From Zhongshania aliphaticivorans (GTDB taxonomy: Bacteria; Pseudomonadota; Gammaproteobacteria; Pseudomonadales; Spongiibacteraceae): a stretch of 44,131 nucleotides of DNA. A program made the translations under genes and the position numbers. Position 1 is the first letter of the stretch. Every line of letters begins with the position of its first letter. The notes beneath the pieces were generated by a model. That model had not been told where the DNA came from. It saw only the letters and a program-made list of their open reading frames with translations, and ran no database searches. Below, piece by piece: positions 18,025-27,322 of the stretch. Where the stretch lies: positions 275,910 through 320,040 of the forward strand of contig NZ_CACSIJ010000001.1 of assembly GCF_902705855.1 (NCBI RefSeq). Direction: 5' to 3'.

Positions 18025-18717
18025 TTAATAGACATACTCGCTAGTAGGCACGACGTCAATTTCATCAAAATCGATAAAATTCACGCAGCTATCGATCATA
18101 CGCTTCATATTATCTTGCTGCTTTTTGCTATCGCCCGCCGCATTGTAAAATACTGCAGAGTCCGTCATCGCCAGTGCCGGAAAACACTCCTCAACAATGG
18201 CGTGATAACAGCTAACATCTTCGCCAGCCACCTCAGAAACAATATTTTGAACATAACGAAATGTTGATTGGGTTTCTAAAGCAATTGTGGTGTGGGTATT
18301 TTGCCAATACGCCAACCACGCATCGTATTCCATACGCTGCGGGCAGCGCAGCAGCGCTACCTGACTAAAACCGAACGTGCGCACACCACACTCTGAAGAA
18401 TGCAGAGTATTTGGCAAGCGTTCAATTTCTTCGACATGATAGCGACTAAACTGCACACAGAAGTTGCGAACAATATTATCTAATAATGCTGCGGCCACCT
18501 CATTCGTGCACCAAACACTGCACATAGCGTCGAAGGCCGCTGCGCTATTTTCCATTCGCAATGCCGACGCGGCATCAACATCATGATCTGGAATATTTAA
18601 TTGCCTCCGGACTATGCCAGCGATGTCGCCAAGGCGTGGAATTAACTCCTGATGAAGTGCACGCATAAAATGCTCATCACTAGAGTCAGACCACATTAAA
18701 TAAATAATTTTTCGCAT
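18025..18717 (-). CDS. EthD-domain (dimeric alpha-beta barrel) protein
   Basis: The 230-residue protein has a recognisable EthD-type segment in its second half, about residues 110-215, with YDAWLAYWQNTHTTIALE followed by FRYVQNIV. That spacing of Trp, His and the FRYVQN strand is typical of EthD proteins. The first half (IIYLMWSDSSDEHFM, then VRRQLNIPD) looks like a diverged second copy, so the chain may form a pseudo-dimer barrel. EthD proteins occur in degradation clusters for ethers, polyketides and steroids, usually without assigned chemistry. It starts 21 bp after the SDR stop, so the two form an operon. The exact function is unknown. Confidence 0.72.
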   Translation of the reverse strand: MRKIIYLMWSDSSDEHFMRALHQELIPRLGDIAGIVRRQLNIPDHDVDAASALRMENSAAAFDAMCSVWCTNEVAAALLDNIVRNFCVQFSRYHVEEIERLPNTLHSSECGVRTFGFSQVALLRCPQRMEYDAWLAYWQNTHTTIALETQSTFRYVQNIVSEVAGEDVSCYHAIVEECFPALAMTDSAVFYNAAGDSKKQQDNMKRMIDSCVNFIDFDEIDVVPTSEYVY

Positions 18718-18738
18718 TGCACAGCCGCCCCTAGCGAG

Positions 18739-19515
18739 TTAAATGCCAATCGGTGGCGTCGCAGTCGAGGCATTATCAATTAACATCTCAGCAGCATTTA
18801 CAAAGCGCGACTCATCCGACGCAAGGTAAAGCACTAATGCCGCGATATCCTCAGGTTCACACATGGGGTTTGCTTCGGTAGACAAGGACTCAATCTCTTC
18901 GCGGGTCGCGCTTTCTTGGCCAGTAGCCACTTTAAAGACCATTGGCGTCTTTACACCGTCTGGATGGATCGAATTACAGCGAATACCGTTACGCTTTTCG
19001 CGACAATACAAGGCTACTGATTTCGTCAAGGCCATCACCGCGCCCTTACTCGCACTATAAGCTGCAACAAATGACATACCGTGCATCGCCGCAACTGATG
19101 ACATATTGATAATAGAACCGCCATTGCCAGAAGCTTCCATCGCCGGAATGGCAGTTTTACAACCTAAAAACACACCCTCGCTATTTACTGCATTAACGCG
19201 ACGATAATCTTCCAAGCTGCAATCAACGACATTGCCAAGGGTCATCATACCTGCGTTATTCACTAAAACATCGAGCCGCCCAAAACGCTCTACTGCAGTA
19301 TTCACCACCCGTTGCCAATCTTCTTCGCTAGTCACGTTATGCTTCAGAAAAATAGCGCGTTCACCAATTTGATTGGCAACCGCCTTACCATCTTTTTCAT
19401 TTAAATCAGTAAGTACCACTGAGGCACCCTGAGCCGCCAGCAAAATAGCATCGGCCTTACCCATACCGCTAGCGGCACCCGTTACAATACAAACCTTACC
19501 TTCAACACGGCCCAT
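18739..19515 (-). CDS. Short-chain dehydrogenase/reductase (hydroxysteroid/alcohol type)
   Basis: This 258-residue classical SDR has TGAASGMG at residues 12-19, NNAG at 86-89, Ser140, and Tyr153/Lys157 (YSASK). Asp37 marks NAD specificity. The C-terminal part (NSIHPDGVKTPMV, then PEDIAALVLYLASDESRFV) resembles NAD-dependent 3-alpha/20-beta-hydroxysteroid and cyclohexanol dehydrogenases. It is first in an operon with the EthD-domain gene. Substrate preference cannot be read from the sequence. A secondary alcohol such as a sterol, terpene or hydroxyacyl chain is the likely class. Confidence 0.9.
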   Translation of the reverse strand: MGRVEGKVCIVTGAASGMGKADAILLAAQGASVVLTDLNEKDGKAVANQIGERAIFLKHNVTSEEDWQRVVNTAVERFGRLDVLVNNAGMMTLGNVVDCSLEDYRRVNAVNSEGVFLGCKTAIPAMEASGNGGSIINMSSVAAMHGMSFVAAYSASKGAVMALTKSVALYCREKRNGIRCNSIHPDGVKTPMVFKVATGQESATREEIESLSTEANPMCEPEDIAALVLYLASDESRFVNAAEMLIDNASTATPPIGI

Positions 19516-19579
19516 AATTACCTCTTAATTGTTATTGGATTCTGGATGATAGCCGCAACATAGCCGCTCAAATGCCGAC

Positions 19580-19599
19580 TAGTTACAGGTTGTTAACTA
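19580..19599. promoter_or_regulatory. Inverted repeat upstream of SDR/EthD operon
   Basis: The arms TAGTTA and TAACTA are separated by 8 bp, in the intergenic region between the SDR gene (-) and the DUF1499 gene (+). This is a possible operator. Only the symmetry is seen. Confidence 0.3.
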
Positions 19600-19684
19600 C
19601 AAGTAAATCACGCATTTGTGTAAAAAAAAAGCGCAGACTAATTACCCTTTGGTAAGATTAGCTAGACGCCCACTTGGAGCCACT

Positions 19685-20383
19685 ATGAATATCCCGTCTA
19701 TAAGCTATAAAGTCGCCATTTGTTCGCTAGTATTATTAATACTTGGCGCCGCAGGGGTTCGATTCCATTGGTTCCACTTTCAAATTGGGCTCCTTATGTT
19801 CAGCCTTGCCGGCATGCTGAGTTTTAGTAGCATTTTTGCCGCCGCCCTGCTCACCAGACGCACGGCCAGTGCGGCAGGCCGGCGCCAACTCAGTTTGGCG
19901 TCCATAATCGCGCTGCCGGCTATTATTTTTTTTAGCCTCAGCCTTTTTAGCGGCGCAGGTACCCCCCTGATTCATGACATCACTACCAGCACACAAAACC
20001 CTCCGCAATTTATCATGGCCTTAGAGCAGCGGGAGCCCAGCGACAATAGCCTCGAAGACTCACCTGAAAATCACGCACTGCAGCAACAAGCCTATCCAAA
20101 CATTCACAGCATTCCGTCTGTTTACACGCAGGAAAAGGCGCAAGCCAAGGCGATAAGAATAGCCGAGCAACTCGGGTGGACTATTTATTACCAAGAACAA
20201 GGTCATATCGAAGCGTCAGTCAAAAGCTTTTGGTTTGGCTTTACCGACGACATAGTGATTCGCATTACTCAAACCCCAAGTGGGTCAATTATCGACCTCC
20301 GCTCTGCATCACGGGTTGGCAAAGGAGATTTAGGCGAAAATGCCAAGCGAGTCAAACTCTTTATCGAAGAATATCTACACTAA
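19685..20383 (+). CDS. DUF1499 membrane protein
   Basis: The 232-residue protein has three hydrophobic helices in its first half, at about residues 8-26, 32-54 and 68-90. A soluble DUF1499 domain follows, with AIRIAEQLGWTIYYQEQGHI, FGFTDDIVIRI and the closing IDLRSASRVGKGDLGENAKR. The function of DUF1499 proteins is not established; they occur widely in proteobacteria and plastids. Start: ATG 19685 with TTGGAG 8 bp upstream was preferred to the longer open frame. The neighbours give no functional hint, and a possible stem-loop follows the stop. Confidence 0.87.
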   Translation: MNIPSISYKVAICSLVLLILGAAGVRFHWFHFQIGLLMFSLAGMLSFSSIFAAALLTRRTASAAGRRQLSLASIIALPAIIFFSLSLFSGAGTPLIHDITTSTQNPPQFIMALEQREPSDNSLEDSPENHALQQQAYPNIHSIPSVYTQEKAQAKAIRIAEQLGWTIYYQEQGHIEASVKSFWFGFTDDIVIRITQTPSGSIIDLRSASRVGKGDLGENAKRVKLFIEEYLH

Positions 20384-20396
20384 TATCGACCGCTAG

Positions 20397-20421
20397 GGTG
20401 ATTTCACTGTGTTTAATCACC
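20397..20421 (+). terminator. Weak stem-loop after the DUF1499 gene
   Basis: GGTGATT and AATCACC pair around an 11-nt loop, followed by TTTGCATTTT. It lies 13 bp past the stop codon. The stem is short and the T-tract is interrupted. The rest of the 240-bp gap to the next gene shows nothing recognisable. Confidence 0.4.
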
Positions 20422-20623
20422 TTTGCATTTTCTATCAAAATACACACTTACCCCACGACAGTAAAAGCTTTACCATGTACCGTAACGTTCCAAAACAGCA
20501 TTATGAAACGTGGTCAGAAACAAACTTGGCAGCTCATGCCAATCGCTACTGAACACCTGTATCCGCTAGCAGTAGAACTCAAATAACAACGATCTCGGGT
20601 GGATTATCATTCTGAATAAAAAT

Positions 20624-23410
20624 GTGCCACAGCCAAAATCAAGCCTGATAGCCAACAAAGGCAAATACCTTGGGCTGCAACGCAAACTCAGCGGTGTGCT
20701 TTTTTTAGCAATCGCATTAGTTATGGGCGCACGCGGCTACTACACCTACACCCAAATAAGCTCGCATAACCACGAAGCTGTCGATAAATATCTTTTGCAC
20801 CTAGAACAGACCTTTCACTCGTTTATTAATCATTCAAACAATGAATTATTTCGATTAGCTAATAGTCCCACAATTTTAAATGACTTAGATTCTAATCAAA
20901 TCTCGCCCAAAAGCCTGTCGCCGGCACTACCCAATATTGATTCAGTGGCGTATTTTTCCCGCGATGGCCATCAGCTAGCTCTCGCCGGCAAAACTAATTC
21001 GGCCTCAACCCTTCCCCCCCCGCTGGAAGGCATTAGCAATTCGGCACCGATTGCAGTATTAAATTGTGATAGCACCTGCTACCAACGGGCGTATATACCT
21101 GTACAAAATAGTCATCAGCAGACTTACATTGTTAATCTCAATCGCTCAGCAGAATATTTAATCGAGGGATTTTCAGAAATTGCCGGCGTGGACATAGCGA
21201 TAATATCGTTAGCAAGCCCTGAGACCGCACCGCTTATCCTGCTCTCGAGCGACAGCGATAAAATCCAACACTTAGCTGTGAATATTGATTCTAGCGCCAA
21301 CATAAGAAAAAGTTTTTTTGACAAAAGTAAGGCCTATAGCACGCGCATATTTCCATTGAATTCGAACGTCGAAAACCATCATTACGTAGCCATTGTTATA
21401 GATCACGCCATGATCTACGAACAAGATTTTCAATCAGTAAAAGACATATTCCTCACTTGGCTTATTACTCTTTCGATTATAATGGGCCTAATCACCCTCA
21501 TACTAAAACCATCGCTCAACCGGCTATCTGAATTAACGAAGGTTCTCCCCTTGCTCCCGCATGGACAATTTGATGATGCAAGGCAGTCACTCAAAAAACT
21601 AGATTCCAACCCTCGCTGGAATGACGAAATCGACGTACTTGTCACCACTCTTGGCAAGATGATTGATTCACTCGACAGCATGGATCAAATTGTAAATGAC
21701 CATAAAAACGAACTAGCCCAAAAAATTGAGGCGCTTACCGAGGCCAAGGTTTTTAACGAAACCTTGCTCGACAGCTCTCCGCTGGCGATTCTTATTCACG
21801 ACATCGACGGTAAGATTAGTAATATAAATAAGCTAGGACGCCAATTAACCGGATTAACCGAACAATCTCCGCCGTCGGCAAATATCAATACTTGGATTAA
21901 AGATGGGCGCCAAAATATAAGCCTGAGCACCTCACTGAGACCACTGCTAAACCGTGAAGGGAATAAAACCCAGGGCGAAACCACTTTTTACACCGCAGAC
22001 GGGCGCAAGCTAGATTTTCTGTGGACTCACAGCAGCTTGCTGGTCGGTGGCGAACTTAAGATACTTTCTTTAGGTATTGATGTCACCGAGCGCCGCGAAG
22101 CCACGGAGAGTTTACGCTGGCTAGGACAACATGACCGTGTAACAGGTTTATTAAACCGCAGTAGCTTTACCGAGGACGCAAATAATTACATCAGTAAAAA
22201 TCAAACCCGTTCATTGATCGAATTACTGATGCTAGATATTGACGATTTCGCTACCTTTAATGATCGGCGCGGCTTTGACACTGGCGATAAACTACTCAAT
22301 GATTTTGCGGCCCATTTATACAAATCCTTACCGCCAGATACGCTCATCTCTCGCACTGGCTCTGGCGAGTTTTGCGCATTAATTCACCATGACAAGACAT
22401 CCCAATCGAGCACCAAAGATCTTTGTCTCGACCACTTAACACGATTTGCCTTCCGGCTTGGCGACGACGAAGAGGAAGTCTGTCTATCTGGCGTTGTTGA
22501 CTCTTACCACGAAGGTTTAAGCGGAATCGACGAACTCATATCGAACACCACCTCTACCATGCTGCGAGTAAAGAATAAGCTGCGGGGGCATTTATTTTAC
22601 GCAAGCGATGACGATGCCGAGAGCAGCCGCTCATCTCGCCACCAAAAATATCAAATGAAAGAGCAACTGCTATCTGCGCTTAATGAAAACCGCTTGGTAT
22701 TGTTCTATCAACCCATACTTAATCTCAGCAGCAACCGCATTAGCCACTGCGAATGCTTGGTGAGAATGCTCGACGATGAGGGGCAGTTTATCGCCCCGGC
22801 AAAATTTCTTGGAATTGCATCTGAATCCGGCTTGCTACCCAAACTCGATTACTCTGTGATCGAAAAAGCAATGCGCCAGCAAAGCCTCTGGGAAGAATCT
22901 GGAATCACCACGAGTTTAAGTATAAACGTAACCGCTCCCACCCTAGAGCAGGCGGATTTCAAACAACGTATTGAAGAATTAATCCATTTAACCGGCGCGA
23001 ATCCGCATCGATTAATTTTTGAAATTGTTGAAACCGACGCGATTTCAAATCTGGGCGTCACCCATGATTTACTCCACCACTTTAAAGCCATCGGCGCCAA
23101 AATCGCCTTTGACGACTTCGGTATAGGCTTCACATCCTTTGAATACGTACGTGAACTTCCGGTTGATTATATTAAAATAGACCAGTCATTTATTCGCTTT
23201 ATTCACGAGCGCGAACAAGACCGCGTACTAGTGAAATCGATGGTTGAAATGAGCCATAGCCTAGGCAAGAAAGTCATTGTGGAAGGTGTAGAAAATCGCG
23301 CGGCCTTAGATATAGTACGAGACATCGGCGTTGAATATGTTCAGGGTTACTATATCTGTCGGCCGATGCCGATAAGTGCACTTGATCTGTCGCTGCATCT
23401 TCGCAAATAA
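20624..23410 (+). CDS. Membrane PAS-GGDEF-EAL protein, probable c-di-GMP phosphodiesterase
   Basis: The protein has 928 residues. Transmembrane helices at about 22-42 and 275-295 flank a 230-residue periplasmic sensor domain. A linker and coiled coil (about 345-375), a PAS domain (about 376-490), a GGDEF-like domain (about 500-660) and an EAL domain (about 675-925) follow. The GGDEF signature is replaced by GSGEF (579-583), so cyclase activity is unlikely. The EAL residues are kept: Glu710 (in ECL), Asn768, Glu800, Asp830-Asp831, Lys851, Glu887 and Gln907. It probably degrades c-di-GMP in response to a periplasmic or PAS signal. The start is a GTG without a strong ribosome binding site, so the N-terminus is uncertain by a few residues. 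Confidence 0.92.
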   Translation: MPQPKSSLIANKGKYLGLQRKLSGVLFLAIALVMGARGYYTYTQISSHNHEAVDKYLLHLEQTFHSFINHSNNELFRLANSPTILNDLDSNQISPKSLSPALPNIDSVAYFSRDGHQLALAGKTNSASTLPPPLEGISNSAPIAVLNCDSTCYQRAYIPVQNSHQQTYIVNLNRSAEYLIEGFSEIAGVDIAIISLASPETAPLILLSSDSDKIQHLAVNIDSSANIRKSFFDKSKAYSTRIFPLNSNVENHHYVAIVIDHAMIYEQDFQSVKDIFLTWLITLSIIMGLITLILKPSLNRLSELTKVLPLLPHGQFDDARQSLKKLDSNPRWNDEIDVLVTTLGKMIDSLDSMDQIVNDHKNELAQKIEALTEAKVFNETLLDSSPLAILIHDIDGKISNINKLGRQLTGLTEQSPPSANINTWIKDGRQNISLSTSLRPLLNREGNKTQGETTFYTADGRKLDFLWTHSSLLVGGELKILSLGIDVTERREATESLRWLGQHDRVTGLLNRSSFTEDANNYISKNQTRSLIELLMLDIDDFATFNDRRGFDTGDKLLNDFAAHLYKSLPPDTLISRTGSGEFCALIHHDKTSQSSTKDLCLDHLTRFAFRLGDDEEEVCLSGVVDSYHEGLSGIDELISNTTSTMLRVKNKLRGHLFYASDDDAESSRSSRHQKYQMKEQLLSALNENRLVLFYQPILNLSSNRISHCECLVRMLDDEGQFIAPAKFLGIASESGLLPKLDYSVIEKAMRQQSLWEESGITTSLSINVTAPTLEQADFKQRIEELIHLTGANPHRLIFEIVETDAISNLGVTHDLLHHFKAIGAKIAFDDFGIGFTSFEYVRELPVDYIKIDQSFIRFIHEREQDRVLVKSMVEMSHSLGKKVIVEGVENRAALDIVRDIGVEYVQGYYICRPMPISALDLSLHLRK

Positions 23411-23424
23411 CAGCGTCGTTATTT

Positions 23425-23443
23425 CGGGGGCTAAAGGCCCCCG
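23425..23443. terminator. GC-rich hairpin between convergent EAL gene and glpK
   Basis: CGGGGGC and GCCCCCG form a perfect 7-bp stem with a 5-nt loop, in the 42-bp gap between two convergent genes. There is no T-tract. It probably serves both directions. Confidence 0.55.
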
Positions 23444-23452
23444 CTTATAGCC

Positions 23453-24943
23453 TTATTGTGATCCGCTGCTACGCACTCGAGATACTGCATTCTTCCAACC
23501 GGTATAGCGCCGCGCCCTATCGACTTCGTTCATAGCTGGATCAAAACCACTTTCACAGCGCCACAACCCTGCTATTTCTTCTAAAGAGCTATAGATTCCT
23601 AACTGAAGACCAGTCAGATAAGCGGCCCCCAATGCTGTTGTTTCCGTCACCTGCGGGCGCTCGCACCGACAATCCAACATGTCTGCCAAACGCTGCACAA
23701 CCCAGTTATTAGCCACCATACCACCATCCACCCGCAAAGTTTCAAAGTCAGCGCCGTCACCACGCATTGCCTCAAGTAAATCCCGAGTTTGATAACACAC
23801 AGACTCCAAGGTCGCCCGCGCGATATGTGCAATGCCCGTGTCGCGGGTTAAACCAAAGATCGCGCCCCGTGCATCAGGATCCCAGTACGGCGCGCCCAAG
23901 CCTGTAAATGCAGGCACCATATAAACACCGTTGGAACTTTCTACGCTTTCTGCCAAGGGTTGAGTTTCTGAGGCTGAACCAATTAAATGCAGACCGTCAC
24001 GCAGCCATTGCACGGCGGCCCCCGCTACAAATATGCTGCCCTCAAGCGCATAGCAAACTTCGCCGCGAATTCGATACGCAACCGTGGTTAATAAACGATT
24101 CTCCGAACGCAGCGCCGTCGACCCGGTATTAAGCACCACAAAACAACCCGTACCATAGGTACTCTTTACCATACCGGGTTCGAAACATGCCTGCCCAACC
24201 GTCGCGGCTTGCTGATCGCCAATTAGTGCACAGACCGGAATCTCAGTCCCAAACCATTGTTTGTCGCAGCAACCGTAATCATCGCAACTATCTTTAACTT
24301 CCGGCAGCATTGATTCAGGTATATTAAACAGCGCTAGTAGGTCTGGATCCCACTGTTGGGTATGGATATTAAATAACAGAGTTCGCGACGCATTTGTCGC
24401 GTCGGTGGCATGTTGCAAGCCGCCAGTTAAACGCCAAAGTAAAAAGCTATCTACCGTACCAAAAGCAAGTTCGCCGGCTTCTGCACGTGCTCTTGCGCCA
24501 GCAACATTATCGAGTATCCAGCCAACTTTACTGCCAGAAAAATACGGATCGAGCAGCAAGCCACTGCGTCGAGAGACAATATCTTCAACTCCCTGCGCCT
24601 TTAGCTCAGCACAGCGTGCCGCGGTGCGCCGATCCTGCCAAACAATCGCAGGATAAACGGCTTCGCCGGTTTTGCGATCCCACACAATAGTGGTTTCACG
24701 CTGATTTGTAATACCAATTCCGGCGATATCGCTTGATGATACCCCCGCATTCTCTATTGCCTTTCGACAGCTGCTTAAAGTTGTTTCCCAAATTTCTTCT
24801 GGATCATGCTCAACCCATGCATCCTGCGGATAATGCTGTGCGAATTCCTGCTGACCAACACCACAAATTTCGCCGCCGGCATTAAAAACAATTGCACGCG
24901 AACTGGTAGTACCTTGGTCAACCGCCAGAATAAAAGTATCCAT
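23453..24943 (-). CDS. glpK: Glycerol kinase
   Basis: This 496-residue FGGY-family kinase phosphorylates glycerol to sn-glycerol 3-phosphate. The phosphate-binding motif DQGTTSSRA is at residues 9-17. Substrate-site blocks follow: [44 protein letters not shown] and STYGTGCF. The FGGY signature region lies near residue 360. Length matches the family (about 500). AAGGAG precedes the ATG. No glpF or glpD is adjacent. An SDR gene lies 99 bp upstream on the same strand. Confidence 0.97.
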   Translation of the reverse strand: MDTFILAVDQGTTSSRAIVFNAGGEICGVGQQEFAQHYPQDAWVEHDPEEIWETTLSSCRKAIENAGVSSSDIAGIGITNQRETTIVWDRKTGEAVYPAIVWQDRRTAARCAELKAQGVEDIVSRRSGLLLDPYFSGSKVGWILDNVAGARARAEAGELAFGTVDSFLLWRLTGGLQHATDATNASRTLLFNIHTQQWDPDLLALFNIPESMLPEVKDSCDDYGCCDKQWFGTEIPVCALIGDQQAATVGQACFEPGMVKSTYGTGCFVVLNTGSTALRSENRLLTTVAYRIRGEVCYALEGSIFVAGAAVQWLRDGLHLIGSASETQPLAESVESSNGVYMVPAFTGLGAPYWDPDARGAIFGLTRDTGIAHIARATLESVCYQTRDLLEAMRGDGADFETLRVDGGMVANNWVVQRLADMLDCRCERPQVTETTALGAAYLTGLQLGIYSSLEEIAGLWRCESGFDPAMNEVDRARRYTGWKNAVSRVRSSGSQ

Positions 24944-25042
24944 TGGGAAATCGTCTCCTTTAACTCGTTACCACGCTATGATGGCAGAGACTAAAGAAGA
25001 CGACCAGAATTTAGCTAGCTTTATAACGATATGTATCAGTAT

Positions 25043-25792
25043 TTACGCCAGTATGCCGCCATCGACCCGAATATGTTCACCAGTGATATGGCAACCATCT
25101 TCAGAAGCCAGCATCGCAATCACACCAGCAACCACCTCAGGCCCCTTCGCGCCGGTCAAGGAAGTAATTCTGCTCAATAAATCGAAATCTGCATCCGCCG
25201 GAAATGTAACCCCCTGAGCCATATTGGTATTAATATCGCCTGGGCAAACGCAATTTGCCCGTACTCCCCGTTTTGCATATTCAACGGCAATACTGCGAGT
25301 CATCGCCAACACGCCGCCCTTGCTTGCCGCATAAGCAACTCCCCAAGGTAAACCCTGTAATGACGCAGTAGATGCCGCATTCACAATATTACCCTTGGTC
25401 TTTAGCAACTCAGGCAACACCGCCTTACACAGCATAAAAGTGCCAGTAAGATTAATGGCGAGGATTTGATCCCATATATTTTGATCAAGCTCATGGCAGT
25501 TTGAGAATCGCAAAATACCCGCCATATTGACCACGGCATCCACTCCGCCAAACTCAGCCACACAGGCTTCAACACAGCGCTCCGCTGCACCGAGCTCGCT
25601 GATATCAAATCGATAAGCGACTGCCACGCCACCCACTGTCGTTATTTCATCGACAAGGGTATTAATGTCAGCTTCGTTGATATCAGTACACCAGACCTTG
25701 CCACCCTCAGCGGCCAAGCGGAGCGCGCTGGCACGACCAATACCAGAACCCGCACCAGTAAGCAGCACTACTTTATTTTCAAATCGCTTCAT
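25043..25792 (-). CDS. Short-chain dehydrogenase/reductase
   Basis: This 249-residue classical SDR has TGAGSGIG at residues 12-19, Asp37 for NAD preference, NMAG in place of the usual NNAG, Ser141, and Tyr154/Lys158 (YAASK). The C-terminal GCHITGEHIRVDGG-type ending is standard for the FabG-like/3-hydroxyacyl group. It sits upstream of glpK on the minus strand and is divergent from the acyl-CoA dehydrogenase pair across about 295 bp. In that setting oxidation of a hydroxyacyl-CoA or alicyclic alcohol is plausible but unproven. No operator could be recognised in the divergent gap. Confidence 0.88.
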   Translation of the reverse strand: MKRFENKVVLLTGAGSGIGRASALRLAAEGGKVWCTDINEADINTLVDEITTVGGVAVAYRFDISELGAAERCVEACVAEFGGVDAVVNMAGILRFSNCHELDQNIWDQILAINLTGTFMLCKAVLPELLKTKGNIVNAASTASLQGLPWGVAYAASKGGVLAMTRSIAVEYAKRGVRANCVCPGDINTNMAQGVTFPADADFDLLSRITSLTGAKGPEVVAGVIAMLASEDGCHITGEHIRVDGGILA

Positions 25793-26087
25793 ATTTTTTC
25801 CTTTTATTATTTTCTGGCAAGCAGTTACAACGATAATCTAACATCGCAGATATTGGCCAAGTGAGTCTATCCCCCCAACGGATGACATCAGTTAAATGGC
25901 AGAGAACTAACTAACGTGACTACGCGATGACCGCTTTTGATAGTCCGTATGACGTGTTTCGTCCTTGTCTTTAAAACCGCGTCGGCTAAGCTGAAGTCAC
26001 CATAATCGCCACCCCATACACCCTCATATGGGGCTATATGCGAACACTAATTTTTGTGTCAAAGCCAAACCTTTTAAGGAGACCGAC

Positions 26088-27278
26088 GTGAGCGATCTCG
26101 ATCAATTTCGACAAACTGTCCACGCGTGGTTAGAAGAGAACTGTCCACCGTCACAACGACGCCCTATCACCCGTGATGAACAAGTGTGGGCTGGAAAAAA
26201 TAAAGTATTTCCCAGCAACGACGCCAAACTTTGGTTTGAGCGCATGCGTGACAAAGGTTGGACCGTGCCGGAATGGCCCATCGAATTAGGTGGTGGTGGC
26301 CTAGATGAACGTCAAGCCAAAATTCTAAAAGAAGAAATGAAACGCTTAGGCTGCAGAACTCCGCTGTTCGATTTGGGCATATGGATGCTCGGGCCAGCAG
26401 TGCTTGAATACGGAACCGAGGCGCAGCGTCGACAACATATCCCTAATATTGCACGCGGCGAAGTGCGCTGGTGTCAAGGCTACTCAGAACCTGGCGCAGG
26501 CTCCGACCTTGCCAGTCTACAAACCCGAGCAGAAGACAAAGGCGACCATTTTTTAGTCAACGGCGCGAAAATTTGGACGACCAATGCCGACAAAGCTGAT
26601 TGGATATTTTGTTTAGTTCGCACCGATCCCAGCGCCAAGAAGCAGGAAGGTATTAGTTTTCTGTTAATAGACATGGATGACCCCGGCGTATCTACCACAC
26701 CCATTGAGCTGATCAGCGGTGAGTCAGAGTTTTGCCAGACCTTTTTCGACAATGTAAAAGTGCCCAAGGGCAATCTTATCGGCGAGCTTAATAAGGGCTG
26801 GTCGGTTGCCAAATCGCTATTAAAGCATGAGCGCAAACTGATGGCCGAAATTGGTGGCGACACCCCTGGGCCAAGTTTTGGCCCGGTGCAGGCGGCACTT
26901 GAGTACGTGGGATTGGATAGCAGCGGAAAATTAAAAGACCGCGGCCTGCGCGAGCAGCTAGTCAACCACGAAATGGCATTCCGCGCGATTGGCCTCACGC
27001 ATTTCCGCAGCTTTGAAGAACGCATGAACGGTGTTGCTGACAACAATGTACCGCTCATTATGAAATATGTTGGCACCGAAGAAAGTAAACGCAAAGAAGA
27101 AGTATTAATGGCGATACTAGGCCACCGTGCACTAGGCTGGAATGACGCTGAATTTAACGACGATGAACTGCTGACAAACCGCGGCTGGCTGTTTTCAAAA
27201 GCCTTATCCATCGCCGGCGGCACATCAGAAGTACAGCTTAATATTATCGCCAAGCGGGTATTGGGTCTTCCCGAATAA
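26088..27278 (+). CDS. Acyl-CoA dehydrogenase, catalytic-type subunit
   Basis: The 396-residue acyl-CoA dehydrogenase has the FAD-binding segment WCQGYSEPGAGSDLASLQT and the C-terminal AGGTSEVQLNIIAKRVLG. The usual catalytic Glu of the YEGT motif is replaced by Gly here. A Glu is present at the alternative, isovaleryl-CoA-dehydrogenase-like site in helix G (LLKHERK, Glu248 in this numbering). The start is GTG 26088, with AAGGAG 6 bp upstream; an in-frame ATG 60 bp earlier lacks such a site. The second acyl-CoA dehydrogenase gene follows after 44 bp. The family makes a trans-2 double bond in acyl-CoA, and this subtype often handles branched or ring-bearing chains. Confidence 0.93.
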   Translation: MSDLDQFRQTVHAWLEENCPPSQRRPITRDEQVWAGKNKVFPSNDAKLWFERMRDKGWTVPEWPIELGGGGLDERQAKILKEEMKRLGCRTPLFDLGIWMLGPAVLEYGTEAQRRQHIPNIARGEVRWCQGYSEPGAGSDLASLQTRAEDKGDHFLVNGAKIWTTNADKADWIFCLVRTDPSAKKQEGISFLLIDMDDPGVSTTPIELISGESEFCQTFFDNVKVPKGNLIGELNKGWSVAKSLLKHERKLMAEIGGDTPGPSFGPVQAALEYVGLDSSGKLKDRGLREQLVNHEMAFRAIGLTHFRSFEERMNGVADNNVPLIMKYVGTEESKRKEEVLMAILGHRALGWNDAEFNDDELLTNRGWLFSKALSIAGGTSEVQLNIIAKRVLGLPE

Positions 27279-27322
27279 GACCCCACACAATATATAGACC
27301 GTGAATAAACCGGAGAACGGAC

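Noticed and set aside
26480-27286. Long open frame (268 codons) antisense to the first acyl-CoA dehydrogenase gene
   Set aside because: It is Ser/Arg/Pro-rich without any family motif and lies wholly opposite a clear enzyme gene; a codon-usage shadow.
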